A DNA stretch of 64,000 nt from Anagrus nilaparvatae (Eukaryota > Arthropoda > Insecta > Hymenoptera > Mymaridae): contig JAKSXM010000247.1 in the NCBI GenBank assembly GCA_022575985.1, positions 3,929,501-3,993,500 on the forward strand, read 5' to 3'. Position 1 is the stretch's first letter. Every line of letters starts with the position of its first letter. Position numbers and translations under genes: made by a program. Positions 54,771-64,000 of the stretch are shown here, in pieces. Under the pieces are notes generated by a model that ran no database searches, was not told where the DNA came from, and saw only the letters and a list, made by a program, of their open reading frames with translations.

Positions 54771-55189
54771 TTAAATTATTGTATATAAAATGGAGTATTA
54801 ATTTATAACCTTTATAATAAATAAAATAACTTTTTTTTGTAAATACGTTCTAGAATTAAGATAATGAATTATTTTTTCTCATTAGTTTGTTTTTTTTATA
54901 TTATTTGTTAAAAAAAAAATAATAATTAAATTAAATCATTTTTTTGTTGTATATAAAATCAAGATTAAAAAATATCTAAATTAAAATAATTGTAATCAAT
55001 AAAAGAAAATCATTGTATTAATAAATCATAAACTTCTTTAATATTTTTCAAATTAAAATATTGTTTAAAATAATTTATTTCAAATTAACCTCCCACAACA
55101 AGCCATACCCTTACCTTATTTAATTATAAGATATTATTTAAAAAACTGCATGGGTCAATACACCCCAAGGGTTAGTGCTTCAGCACAAA
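54771..55189. other. AT-rich interval, nothing recognised
   Basis: Long A/T runs without open frame, terminal repeat or exon-like stretch. Confidence 0.4.
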
Positions 55190-55534
55190 ATGGAAAATAG
55201 TATTTGTAGCATTGCAAAAATTACTTCAGAAATTGCTGATAGTGAAAAAGACTGTTTAGTAACTGGTGACCTTGTTTATGATATGTTCTTTCAATGGCAT
55301 ACTTGAGGTAAAGAACTTAAGAAAAGTAAGTCACTAAATTTGATAAATTTATTTTTTGAGCATGGATCAAATTGTAACTGCAAGAATGAAATAGCGCATT
55401 TATTGAATTTGGGATTCGCTCTAAATTATTTTGGCGTACTGAATAATAATAATTATTATTTAATATTATTTTGGAAAATTTTATTTTTAAATAGAGCAAA
55501 CTTTAATTGTTTTTATGAAATAATAAATATTAAC
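55190..55534 (+). other. Coding-like stretch with one stop, unknown
   Basis: ATG at 55190 gives MENSICSIAKITSEIADSEK followed by DCLVTGDLVYDMFFQWHT, a TGA at 55304-55306, then GKELKKSKSLNLINLFFEHG and on to a TAA. One frame with one stop over 115 codons is more than expected by chance here. No family was recognised. A decayed exon or transposon protein are both possible. Confidence 0.3.
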
Positions 55535-55599
55535 TAAAAATTTATAAATTTTAAATCTTGCAAGAAACTTATAAGAAAAGGAAACAGCTGGCTGTAATG

Positions 55600-55960
55600 C
55601 CCTCAGACTAACAGCAATCCAAGGTGGTAAAACGTAAGTTCAAGTTCAAGAAAACAAAGGAAGCTTTCCAGACAACAACTATGGCAGGAAAAACGTACGA
55701 CAAAATGCTTCTAGAAATGAAGAGGAGTATAAAACTCGAGGATTTTGTGGCAAAAGTCTGCCGAATCAGGAAAACTCAGAACGGAAGTGTCCTTATTGAG
55801 CAATTTAGGGCCCCTAAAAGCTGAAAGAGGCAATAAAGACGGCGATGGGGCCGGAATCAAAAGCACACGAAATTTTACCCATGCTGAAGCTCGAAATTCG
55901 GGATTTTGATCGGGTCAAGAGATTAAATGAAATTGCGACCGCCGTTGACAAGGTAATATA
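55600..55960 (+). pseudogene. R1-type LINE ORF1 fragment
   Basis: The frame reads KRKFKFKKTKEAFQTTTMAG, KTYDKMLLEMKRSIKLEDFV and AKVCRIRKTQNGSVLIEQF, then stops at 55822. The next frame has text such as KLEIRDFDRVKRLNEIATAV. This series (SYAxxLxxxKxxVxLxxxG..V..IRxTxxGxVLIE) is the conserved central part of R1-type ORF1 (gag-like) proteins. The zinc knuckles that should follow are absent. Recognition is from memory of the family. Confidence 0.6.
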
Positions 55961-56330
55961 ATAGGTGATAAAAATGATTACTTATTCCCAATCTCAGAGT
56001 ACGCATCCCAGACGCAAGGCACTGCTTCAATTTCAAACATATTTTTATGATGCAAACATAACAATTATTTTTCTACATGTAGTTGCAAAAAATAAATATT
56101 TCTATTTCTACTTTTTCTATTTTTGGAGTAAATTTCAATAAGATTAGTAAGATGATAAAAATATATGTAAATTATATATTGTGAATTAACTCCTAGGCCA
56201 AAGTAATCCAGGAGATTAAGTTTATGAAAAAAATGACGAGAGAATGTAACAAAACATGAATATCATTAATGATTAATAATTTTAATTTATTTTTTTTTTA
56301 TTTTGCGAGGCAAAATTAAACAGGCCTAGG
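55961..56330. other. AT-rich interval, nothing recognised
   Basis: No open frame, splice-flanked exon or terminal repeat was seen. Confidence 0.4.
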
Positions 56331-56334
56331 TTTC

Positions 56335-56590
56335 ATGCGAGAGATAAAGTATTTTGGATAAGTCGTCTTATGCAACAGCGACTGCTTGTGTCAAAAAGAC
56401 CATTTTTACATAAAAGGACTCTTTTGGGTAAAAGTTCTTATACAATAGTGATTTTCGGGGCCAAAAGGACCACTTTGTCCCAAAAGACCATTTCGTTTAA
56501 GAGAACTTATGCAGCTGCGATAACTTAGGTCAACAGGTCCACTTTGGACCAATAGGTCCATTTTGGCCCAAAAGACTCATGTGACAGCGG
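56335..56590. repeat. Short degenerate repeats of CCAAAAGACCA words
   Basis: Units of about 40-60 bp contain CAAAAAGACCATTTT, CCAAAAGGACCACTTTG, CCAAAAGACCATTTCG, CAACAGGTCCACTTTGG and CCAAAAGACTCATG. Between them are TCTTATGCAACAGCGA, TCTTATACAATAGTGA and CTTATGCAGCTGCGA. The order is conserved enough to infer an old tandem array of about five units. Confidence 0.6.
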
Positions 56591-56609
56591 CGGCAGCGTT
56601 TATAACTTT

Positions 56610-57340
56610 ATAACATATAGATATATGTATAGTTGTATACTATATCCTAATACTATATATATTTGAAAATTTATTTGTTTGTCTGTCTGTCTGTCTGTAC
56701 CCTCATCACTCAAGAACCGCCGAACCAATTGGCATGAAACCGGTGTCAAAATGAAGAAAAAAAGTCTTCGGGTGACATAGCCCATAGATTTTTTGCTCAG
56801 CTATCGTAGTTTTTGAGATGTTTAATTTTCAGTAATTTTGAACTTGATAACAAGTTTCTTAAAATTTAAAAAAAAATTGAAATATCTGGAGATTATCGAC
56901 AAATTTTATTGTCACAAGTTTGAAGTATTCGATATGGCACCAATTTTTACGTATTCTCCTTAATTTTTATTCAAAACGGAGGTATCTTTAAAATTTTATA
57001 AAATATTTTCGAAGCCGGTTAAAAATTTTTTTTCATTTTTTTATTTTGTATGGTATTTTTAATAATTTATTTGTGTGCCTGTGTTTAATGAACGAAATTA
57101 CATAAAACCGATGTTAAAATAAAGTTAAAATAAAAAATTTTTACTATGTTTGAGAAAGATTAAATTTTTTGAAAAAATGGTTAAAAAGTGAAATATCTGT
57201 AAAATATGACAAAAATTTAATGTCGCCACTGGTATTACTTGATTCAGTAAATTCTAGAACCATCTATATATACGTATCTTAATACCATATACTGTATATA
57301 TATTTGAACATTTATTTCTCTCTCTGTCTGTACTGTGAAA
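56610..57340. repeat. Dispersed element with TTTGTCTGTCTGTCTGTAC motif
   Basis: CTAATACTATATATATTTGA followed by AAATTTATTTGTTTGTCTGTC and GAACCGCCGAACCAATTGGC resembles a motif I know as widespread in arthropod repeats (recall). Diverged partners occur at 57060-57120 (TTTATTTGTGTGCCTGTG, ATAAAACCGATGTTAAAAT) and at 57260-57330 (TTAATACCATATACTGTATA, TCTCTCTCTGTCTGTACTG). No coding frame. Confidence 0.55.
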
Positions 57341-57354
57341 CATGATTTTTCCCA

Positions 57355-57665
57355 ATTCGATACATCAATAATTCTACACAAAAATGTTTTTCGGAATCAT
57401 TCTACTACGAAAATCGTTGTGCCGAAAAGATCAACACAAACTTTTTCTAATCGAAATATTCAACACACTATGTAAAGTGATATTTGTTTATGCTATTATA
57501 CGAAAGAAATTAGTAATTTAATATTTAAAATAGTGTGTAAAATACTTTGACTAAAAAAAATTTAGGTTGAACTTTTCCGCACAACGATTTTTGTATAGAA
57601 TGATCCTGCAAAACTTTTTTGTGTAGAATTATTGATTCGTCGAATAATTTTGTGTTGATCAGATC
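57355..57665. mobile_element. Small inverted-repeat element (MITE-like)
   Basis: The left arm (ATCAATAATTCTACACAAAA, GGAATCATTCTACTACGAAA, ATCGTTGTGCCGAAAAGATC) is inverted in the right arm (GAACTTTTCCGCACAACGAT, TAGAATGATCCTGC, TTTGTGTAGAATTATTGATT). Further in, CAACACACTATG and ATAGTGTGTAAA also pair. Total about 310 bp with arms of about 100 bp. Target duplication unclear. No gene. Confidence 0.7.
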
Positions 57666-58334
57666 CCTTGCCGATATTTTTAAGCAACACAAACAGAAGT
57701 AAATGCGACACAAGGGGGGGGGGGCGGAGCCCACCCTATCACCTATGTTAGTATGCTATATATACTATGTATATAATACTCCCATTATCTACTTTGCCCC
57801 CTGCCATTTTGCGCGCCAATCTTTATTTTACTAAAAATTACATCAAAATAATGATTGCTGTATTTAATGACGGGCGCTATTACTTTAGTAGCGGCGTCAT
57901 CAAAAAAATGATATTTTCTATTGGCATATATCAATTGGGTTTTCTCACGGTATTCAGGTTTTTGGATATTCTAAAAATAGTCAAAAAAATATTCGATACG
58001 TACTTTTTTATTTTTAATAAAAATGATTTTTAACGAAGATATAGCGATTTTAAAACGTTAAAAACTGGTAGTGGGGGTTAGCGACGCCATATTGCTAAAA
58101 ACGCTCCATATAACTCAGTATAAATTTCTGACGTCACTTAGCTAATTCAAAAATTAAGTTTATTATTTCTCGGGTTAAACTTTGTTTAAATTAAAAATAA
58201 AAAAATACGTATCAAATATTTTAAAGCCAGCTATAAAACCAACCAAATAGAATTTGAAAACTGATTTATTTATTCAATTATTTATAGGACGTACAGCTGA
58301 ATTTTAAGAGAGTGTCTATTTACACTTACCTTTT
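57666..58334. other. AT-rich interval with G-run
   Basis: A G-run (GGGGGGGGGGCGGAGCCC) is at 57714-57731. The frame 57767-58033 is open (MYIILPLSTLPPAILRANLY) but not recognised, and it is rich in Phe and Ile as expected from base composition. Confidence 0.35.
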
Positions 58335-59783
58335 CCACAGGGTTGTTCCATTCTTCAGATAAAATTCACGGTTTTTCATATTTTCCGTATGTATCCGTAC
58401 AAAATTAGCATTAACCCATTTGCCGTACATAACCGTATGACTCGCAGGTTTAATTATATAACTACCGTAAAAAACCGTATAAAAAAAATTCAAATACTTC
58501 AACCATATATAACCGTGTCATTATAAATTAATAAAAAGGAATAAAGTGTACAACCGTATGAAAAATTTTTGTAAAGAGTCAACCGTGTTTAACCGTGTCA
58601 ATATAATAAGAAACAGCTTAGCCGTAATGGAAACAGTGTAACCGTATGAAAAATTAATTTATAGCTGCGGCCGTGTTGAACCTTATCAAAATTAACAATA
58701 AAGAGATCAACCGTATCTAGCCGTATGAAATATAATTTTAAAAAATCCACCGTGTTTAACCGTGTTAATATAATAAGGGAGAGCTCAGCCGTGTTTAACC
58801 GTAAAAAAATGAATTGATAACTACTGCCGTGTTTAACCATATAAATATTAACAGAAAAGAAGTAAACCATAAGTAGCCGTATAACAATGAATTTGAAGTA
58901 TCCGCCGTGTTTAAACTTCTTTATAAGCATATAATAGATCGACCGTGTGCAACCGTATGAAAAATAATTTTAAAGAATCAACCGTGTTTAACCGTTTCAA
59001 TATAAAAAATAAGAGCTCAACCGTTTATAACCTTATGCAAAAAGAGTTTATAGCTTCTGCCGTTTTTAACCGTACGTACACTATATATTAGCTAACGGGG
59101 CCTTTGGCCCCCTTTCTTCAAAACAATTTTTAAGTAAATTAAGTTATTGACAGAAATATGGAATGAAAGCAAATAAGGAGGCCGAAGGCCCCGTGCGCCA
59201 ATATTATGCACTTTTAATAATTCTTTTTATACATTAAATTTTTATACGGTTACACACGGTAAGCATTTTTCATACGGTTGTTCACGGTTGATCGATTGTA
59301 AGCTTATAAATCCACGGTTAAACAACGTTAATGCTTGAAATTCATTTTTCATACGGCTAGACACGGTTGATCATTTTATCGTTAATTTTGATACGGTTCA
59401 ATACGATAGCAGCTATGAAATCATTATTCATACGGTTACAAACGGCTGCGCTCTTCTTTATTATTTTTACACGGTTAAACACGGTTGATTCGTTAAAAGC
59501 ATTTTTCATACGGTTGCAAACGGTCGACCTATTATATACTTATAAAGACACGGTTGATCTCTTTTTCGTTAACAGTGGTACGGTTCAACACGGCTGCAAC
59601 TATAATTTCATTTTTCATACGGCTACCCACGGCTGAGCTCATTTTATAATATTGACACGGCTAAAAACGGCGAAAAATGAAGAAAAAAAATTTTATACGG
59701 CTAGACATGTCAGAAGTTTGGATACACACGGAAAAGATGAAAACCCGTGGATTTTATCTGAGAAACGGAATGCCGCACAGTGG
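58335..59783. repeat. Inverted minisatellite (foldback type), 40-bp units with paired ACCGT
   Basis: Left arm (58335-59080): about 15 units of 36-42 bp, each with two ACCGT words about 10 bp apart (for example CAACCGTGTTTAACCGTGTC) and an AT-rich filler. Right arm (59235-59783): about 11 similar units in reverse orientation (ACACGGTTAAACACGGTTGA). The tips pair (TCAGATAAAATTCACGG with CCGTGGATTTTATCTGA, and CCACAGGG with CAGTGG). The 150-bp centre has ACGGGGCCTTTGGCCCCC inverted as GGAGGCCGAAGGCCCCGT. Open frames are by-products of the repeats. Layout resembles Drosophila FB elements. Confidence 0.88.
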
Positions 59784-60683
59784 GGCAAAACGGTCAAAAA
59801 TCGCTCTTGGACTCAATTTTTGAACTATTCACTTAAAACCGGTTTTAAACTACTTCTAGAAGTATCTAATTTCATGTGTCACTGAGGCTTTTTTGATTTT
59901 TTTTTTTTACTAATTAGCTGTCAGCGAGGCTGTCAGGCAAAAGCGCAAATTTATAAGAAATAAATGCAAAAGAATTGCGAATCCGCGCCGGCATATTATT
60001 GGTCACGTTTCCATATTAGAATTTATGGAAAGAGACACCCAACAGCTTATCCACGTTTTGTTTTTGAACACTAAATTATTTTTAAACCCAAATTCATGTT
60101 TCTAAAAATGTATCGCTATTTAAAAGTCTCAATTTTTAGAATCTGTTGTCAATTTTAAGATAAAATCAACCGGGAAATCATATTTGGGTAAAAATTGGCC
60201 ATTAAAAAAAATCGACACATTGCTTATAAGCATTATAAAAAACATTAATAAAGGTAATCTTTGATGATAAATCATTAAATTTTCATTAAATATACCTTTT
60301 TTTATATTATTTAGAATGTTAGTATGCTGATTTTTTTAGTTGTCAACTATGACCCACAGTATTCAAAAACAAATCGACTTGTAGATAACCTCTTGGGTTT
60401 TAAACGGTTAATCATCTTATTTACAAATTAATATTGAACTCAATCCAATCAAAACTTTCAAAATTTTACAAAATTACTTAGACTTTTTTCTAACATGATA
60501 AACTTCGATTTACCCGTCTTTGACATTATCCAGTATAAAAGCAATAGATTAAGAGATAGCTATGGTAAAGTGTGCGTGTAGTTAAGACACTTGAATTTTT
60601 GTTCAGACGTAGAAAACACCAAAACGTACCAACCTTCCATTTAAATTTTTTTTCCCCAGCGGTATCCAAAAAAGTTATGAGTT
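59784..60683. other. AT-rich interval, nothing recognised
   Basis: It begins GGGGCAAAACGGTCAAAAATCG right after the minisatellite. No exon or element was recognised. GTTAAGACAC near 60585 and GTTAAGACAC at 61503, on both sides of the Mutator-like derivative, hint at an older repeat with similar 100-bp surroundings. Confidence 0.35.
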
Positions 60684-60936
60684 GCTAAAGTTCGTTCCCG
60701 CCCATTCCCCCGAATACCAATCCCCGAATGGACATTTTCCCGATGACTTTTTCCCCTACGTCCATTTTCCCGAATTTAAAAAACTCACAGTTCCCCGAGA
60801 AACCTAATACCCGAAAATCTTTTTCCCGAAAAAGTTTTACCCGAAAATAATAAATGACATTATATATTATACTTTCATTTTTAAATTTCAATAATTATTA
60901 TACTTTATTTACAATTTTTTTTAAAATTATTATTAT

Positions 60937-61172
60937 TTACATCGAAATATTGCAACCAATAGCATTCAGGTAATCTTTAAAACGAGCAACCCCATAATTT
61001 TCGTAAGATTCCACAATTCTCTTTATTCTATTTTGAGTATCCAGCCACTTTTTTTTTAGGTGAATTTCTCACTTTTCTACCCAGAGATAGCTCAAGTACT
61101 TGAATCTCTGTATCTCCTTGTTCTTTTTTGAATTCTTCAACAGCGGTAAATATGTCGGGATGATTTCTTCCA
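60937..61172 (-). pseudogene. MULE transposase C-terminal end, one frameshift
   Basis: The minus strand reads NHPDIFTAVEEFKKEQGDTE, then IQVLELSLGRKVRNSPKK. After a frame change in an A-run (about 61048-61058) it reads KWLDTQNRIKRIVESYENYG and ARFKDYLNAIGCNISM, stop at 60937. The HPxIxxxxxxFKKEQ box and the final xxxxIVxxYxN....YLxAIxxNIS are as in FLYWCH-associated MULE transposases of animals (recall). Its location in an element with a 9-bp target duplication agrees. A different MULE type from the transposase at 51671-53673. Confidence 0.68.
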
Positions 61173-61202
61173 GAGTATAGTAAAGTACTTTACTATACTC
61201 TG
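61171..61202. repeat. Perfect 32-bp palindrome
   Basis: CAGAGTATAGTAAAGT is followed immediately by its exact reverse complement ACTTTACTATACTCTG. It lies within the Mutator-like derivative, at the upstream end of the transposase remnant, probably at the deletion joint. Confidence 0.93.
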
Positions 61203-61639
61203 ATTTTTTCCAACTAATAATCGAAACCTTGTATGCCAGCCTTCGTTGGAGTTATTTTTTCTATTGAAAATTATACTGTTTAAATAAATTTTGATTTTTT
61301 CTTGTTTTTATTTTCGGGGAAATGGGTTTCTGTGGTTTTTCGGGTAAAATTTTTTCGGGGGTATGGCTTACGGGTAAATAGATATTCGGGGTATCGGCTT
61401 CGGGGAAATGGCCATAGGGGAAATGGTCATCGGGGATTGGTATTCGGGGGAATGACCGGGAATCGCTAAAGTTGGCCAAATTTGGGCAAAAAAAAAGTGA
61501 AGTTAAGACACCTCGGAATACTCTAATATTTTAGATAAAAAAACGTACGAGGTTTACATTTAAAATTTTTTTGTATCTGGTGTTTTAAGGAGGGAGTCGG
61601 GCCCTGGAAGGTTTAAAATGGTCAAAATCAGAAATATTA

Positions 61640-62430
61640 CTTGAAAGGGAATCTGGCACCAATAACCGGCTTGAGAAAAGGCTTACTATAGGTTTTTTGG
61701 GTCGCTGAATCCGAATCCGGGGTCCAAATCTAGAAAAAAATCTGTTAACACCCTTAAATGGGAAATAACTACCCCTTTTTACGGGGTTTTTTGCAATACT
61801 TTGGGACTAAAGCTAAGATAACTAAATGATTGTAATTTTTCAAGAGTAATTAAATAAATATTGTGGTTATTAGATATTAGACTAAAATTAGGTGAATAAG
61901 GACCAATTTTAGGGGATAAAAACTACCCCTAAAATAAGGAAAATTACGAAAAACGGTACTCCAGTCAAAATACGGGTTTGCTTACACTTATGGTTGCGAA
62001 TACGAGATTTGCTCTAGTACAGGTTGTTTGGGTCGCTGAACACGAAAATTGGGGTCATTTGGTAAAGAAAATTGTGCTTCACCCTTAAATTTGCAAAAAC
62101 TACCCCCAAAAGGGTGTATTTTTGATGTCATCACCTTCTGAGTCAATAGATTTATCCAAGAATTGGTTTCCAAGGGTTTTTAGGGTCGCTAATTAAGAAT
62201 CTTGATGATTTTTTAAGGTAACATTAATATTTAACCCCTAAATTACCGAAAACTACCCCCATAAGGGGTGTTTTTGCTGTTTCTGCACTTTTTGCGTCAA
62301 GAATAGGTCCACAAGGGTTTTTTGGGTAGGTGAAAACGAATTTCATGGATTTTTTAATGAAAATTTAATATTTCACCCTTATATTAGCTAAAACCACCTC
62401 CAAATGGGAAGCCCTTTGGGCCTAGTCTGA
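61640..62430. repeat. Tandem repeats with GGGTCGCT and C-run/G-run boxes
   Basis: Four to five diverged units of about 150-350 bp share, in order, AGG(T/G)TTTTTGGGTCGCTGA (61691, 62022, 62176; GGGTAGGTGA at 62322), then CACCCTTAAAT or AACCCCTAAAT, then AACTACCCCNNNNNGGGGT. The last box can form a hairpin. Reverse-complement relatives are the units at 49780-50360. Non-coding. Confidence 0.72.
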
Positions 62431-63290
62431 ACTCTTTGGACCTAACCATAACGCAGAAAGTTTGAATATAGCAAAAACGCCCTTTAGAGGGTAGTTTTAA
62501 CTAATATAAAAACTATGAAAAACATAGCAAATGAAGGTCTTTCTTATATTTTCTTTAGTTTTTAGGTCTCTAAATTAAATTTTATAACTGAATCTAGAAG
62601 AAAAAAATATTGTATATGATAAAATATGCAATATTCTGAAAAAATTTAATTAGGTGCTTCTTCTTTTTTAAAAATTGTCAAGAAACGAAAATGGTTGCCT
62701 AAAATCGTGAATTATTTCTTAGTATTTAAGACTAGCCATAGGCTTATTTTTGGTAGTGCTTTAGGATTAGATTGAAGAAACGATCATCATATTTAAAACT
62801 CGTTTGTTTTAATTGTGCTGATAAATATGTAGTAATGTATTTGAAATTAAAATTTTTTTGCTATTAAGTTTAAATCATGCGCCTATAATATTACTAAACA
62901 TTTTACTATCCCTACTCCCACGAAGCCAAGTCAGCCATTTTGTGCTGAGAATAAAATCAACAACAACGTAAAAAGTTTGTGATTAAATTTTATTAATTTT
63001 TAACGATTATCATTTTTTGCTTAATTTTTAACTCTCTGTGATTTTGAGAAACGTGTTTTGTTTATATAATTCAAAATCAATTTTTAAATTTTGCAGATAA
63101 ATTTTTTCATGATGATTCTCTTACATTTGGTCTTTTGCGTTCAATAGGTTATGGTCTGTTATTTAGACTTATCTTTGTTTTTTTTACAAGCGATAGTATA
63201 TAAAAGTTACAACAGTTAAAAAATTATTGCTTATGTGCTAAAATAGATTTAATTATAAATGTGAATAGTAAATAAATAATATTGTCAACA
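62431..63290. other. Upstream region of the right-edge gene
   Basis: AT-rich, without open frames. CTACTCCCACGAAGCCAAGTCAGCCATTTTGTG (62908-62940, quoted only as position) is a slightly GC-richer patch about 350 bp before the first exon and could be promoter-proximal. No TATA box can be assigned with confidence. Confidence 0.3.
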
Positions 63291-64000
63291 ATGGTCTTCG
63301 GAAATGTAAGTATTTTTATCTTTTATTGAAATTTAATGAGCAAAGTAATAAATATATTCTTATCAAATAAGTGAGAATAATATATTAATTAACAAATAAT
63401 AATTGTTAAAAATTTAAATGTTTTATGTAAATAAATATGAGAGTTTACTTTTTAGAAAAATGAACAAACTTTGCATGATAAAGACTTCATCTCCAACATA
63501 AATAATTGTTTAAGCATCAATTTTTTTTTTAACGTAATTATTATAAAAAGTATTCTGATTAACTATTTTGGGATAAATCAAGAAATAAATTTAAATATCT
63601 CACAACAAAATCAATATTTATTTGAAAGAACTGTAACTTAACTTTGTGATTTTTCTACATTTCAGTTTTTGTAATAAAAGATACAAGAAAAAATGGATAA
63701 AAGTGATAATAAGGATCAGAAAGCATGCGTTATTTGCAAACAAATAAAACCCAAGTATGATTTGAATCAATTTGTAAGGGAAATTTATATTAAATTTGCG
63801 GCTGTTTTAAAAGTTCATTAACAATAGAACTTAAAGTATTCTGATTGTAAAATAGAAGATCCTAAAGAAAGCTTTTATCACGCAGGGTGCTTGGCTTTAT
63901 TCAGAAGACTATCAAAAAATCATTCAAGTAAACCTAAAGATTATTTGAAAGCAGTGGAAGAGGAATGGCCTGAAGATGTCAGCTCAGAAACTGAAGAACC
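63291..64000 (+). CDS. 5' end of a host gene, small Cys/His protein (partial)
   Basis: Exon 1 ends at 63305 (GGAAAT then GTAAGT). Intron 1 runs to TTTCTACATTTCAG (63665). Exon 2 has ATG at 63693: MDKSDNKDQKACVICKQIKP then KYDLNQF up to 63773. A 54-bp intron (GTAAGG ... ACAATAG, 63774-63827) restores the frame: NLKYSDCKIEDPKESFYHAG, then CLALFRRLSKNH and an acidic stretch running off the window. C12-x2-C15, C34 and H45-x2-C48 could bind one zinc. The ATG in exon 1 (63291) splices into a short upstream frame that stops, so 63693 is the likely start. Family unknown to me; possibly a transposon-derived protein. Confidence 0.55.

Larger units (their letters stand above)
60693..61464. mobile_element. 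Mutator-like derivative, 9-bp duplication GCTAAAGTT
   Basis: GCTAAAGTT occurs just before (60684-60692) and just after (61465-61473) a 772-bp block. Its ends are inverted: CATTCCCCCGAATACCAATC at the left is matched exactly by the reverse complement at the right, and the homology extends about 150 bp through many CCCGAA words. A 9-bp duplication is typical of Mutator-like elements. The interior carries the end of a MULE-type transposase on the minus strand (60937-61172). The element is internally deleted. Confidence 0.88.

Noticed and set aside
58598..59636. Open frames such as RLNTVDSLKAFFIRLQTVDL repeated on both strands
   Set aside because: They are translations of the 40-bp minisatellite and reflect its repeat structure, not a protein with repeats.
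1..64000. CRISPR arrays, bacterial operons or a prophage
   Set aside because: No regularly spaced 25-40-bp identical repeats with unique spacers, no ribosome-binding-site-led gene rows; the content is clearly eukaryotic.

Overview
This 64 kb window is AT-rich eukaryotic DNA, most likely from an insect. The evidence is R1-type LINEs with CxxC..HxxxxC tails, piggyBac and Mutator-like transposons, LTR elements, GT-AG introns and single genes spread over tens of kb. A parasitoid wasp or another small AT-rich insect genome would fit, but the sequence alone does not decide the species. No bacterial gene organisation, tRNA, rRNA or CRISPR array was seen.

Only two host loci can be supported. The first is a minus-strand gene with two coding exons, 41349-41475 and 15163-15346. 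They join in phase across a 26,002-bp intron and together complete one C1 (zinc-binding) domain like that of ARHGEF2/AKAP13-type Rho exchange factors. The rest of that gene lies outside the window or is not recognised. The second is the 5' end of a plus-strand gene at the right edge (63291-64000) with a non-coding first exon, a 54-bp intron and a small Cys/His-containing protein.

Almost everything else is transposon debris, often nested. Left part (1-15 kb): an R1-type LINE fragment split by a TA-flanked inverted-repeat element; a second LINE (called family A here) broken by a 3.9-kb R1 copy with a 16-bp target duplication and poly(A) tail; and a 3.4-kb inverted-repeat element whose right arm carries a piggyBac derivative at TTAA. 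Inside the giant intron: a minus-strand family A LINE cut by an LTR retrotransposon (19255-25542), which itself holds a 3.1-kb foldback element; an internally deleted R1 copy carrying a solo LTR; an ORF1-bearing LINE piece; a young non-coding LTR element with 215-bp LTRs (33964-38504); and another solo LTR (39590-40425).

Right part (42-63 kb): a long palindrome; a LINE tail; a satellite with two apparently identical 1028-bp units; two tandem-repeat families; a Mutator-like element whose transposase is one frameshift from open; a second Mutator-like derivative with a 9-bp target duplication; an R1 ORF1 fragment; and a large inverted minisatellite built from paired ACCGT words every 40 bp.
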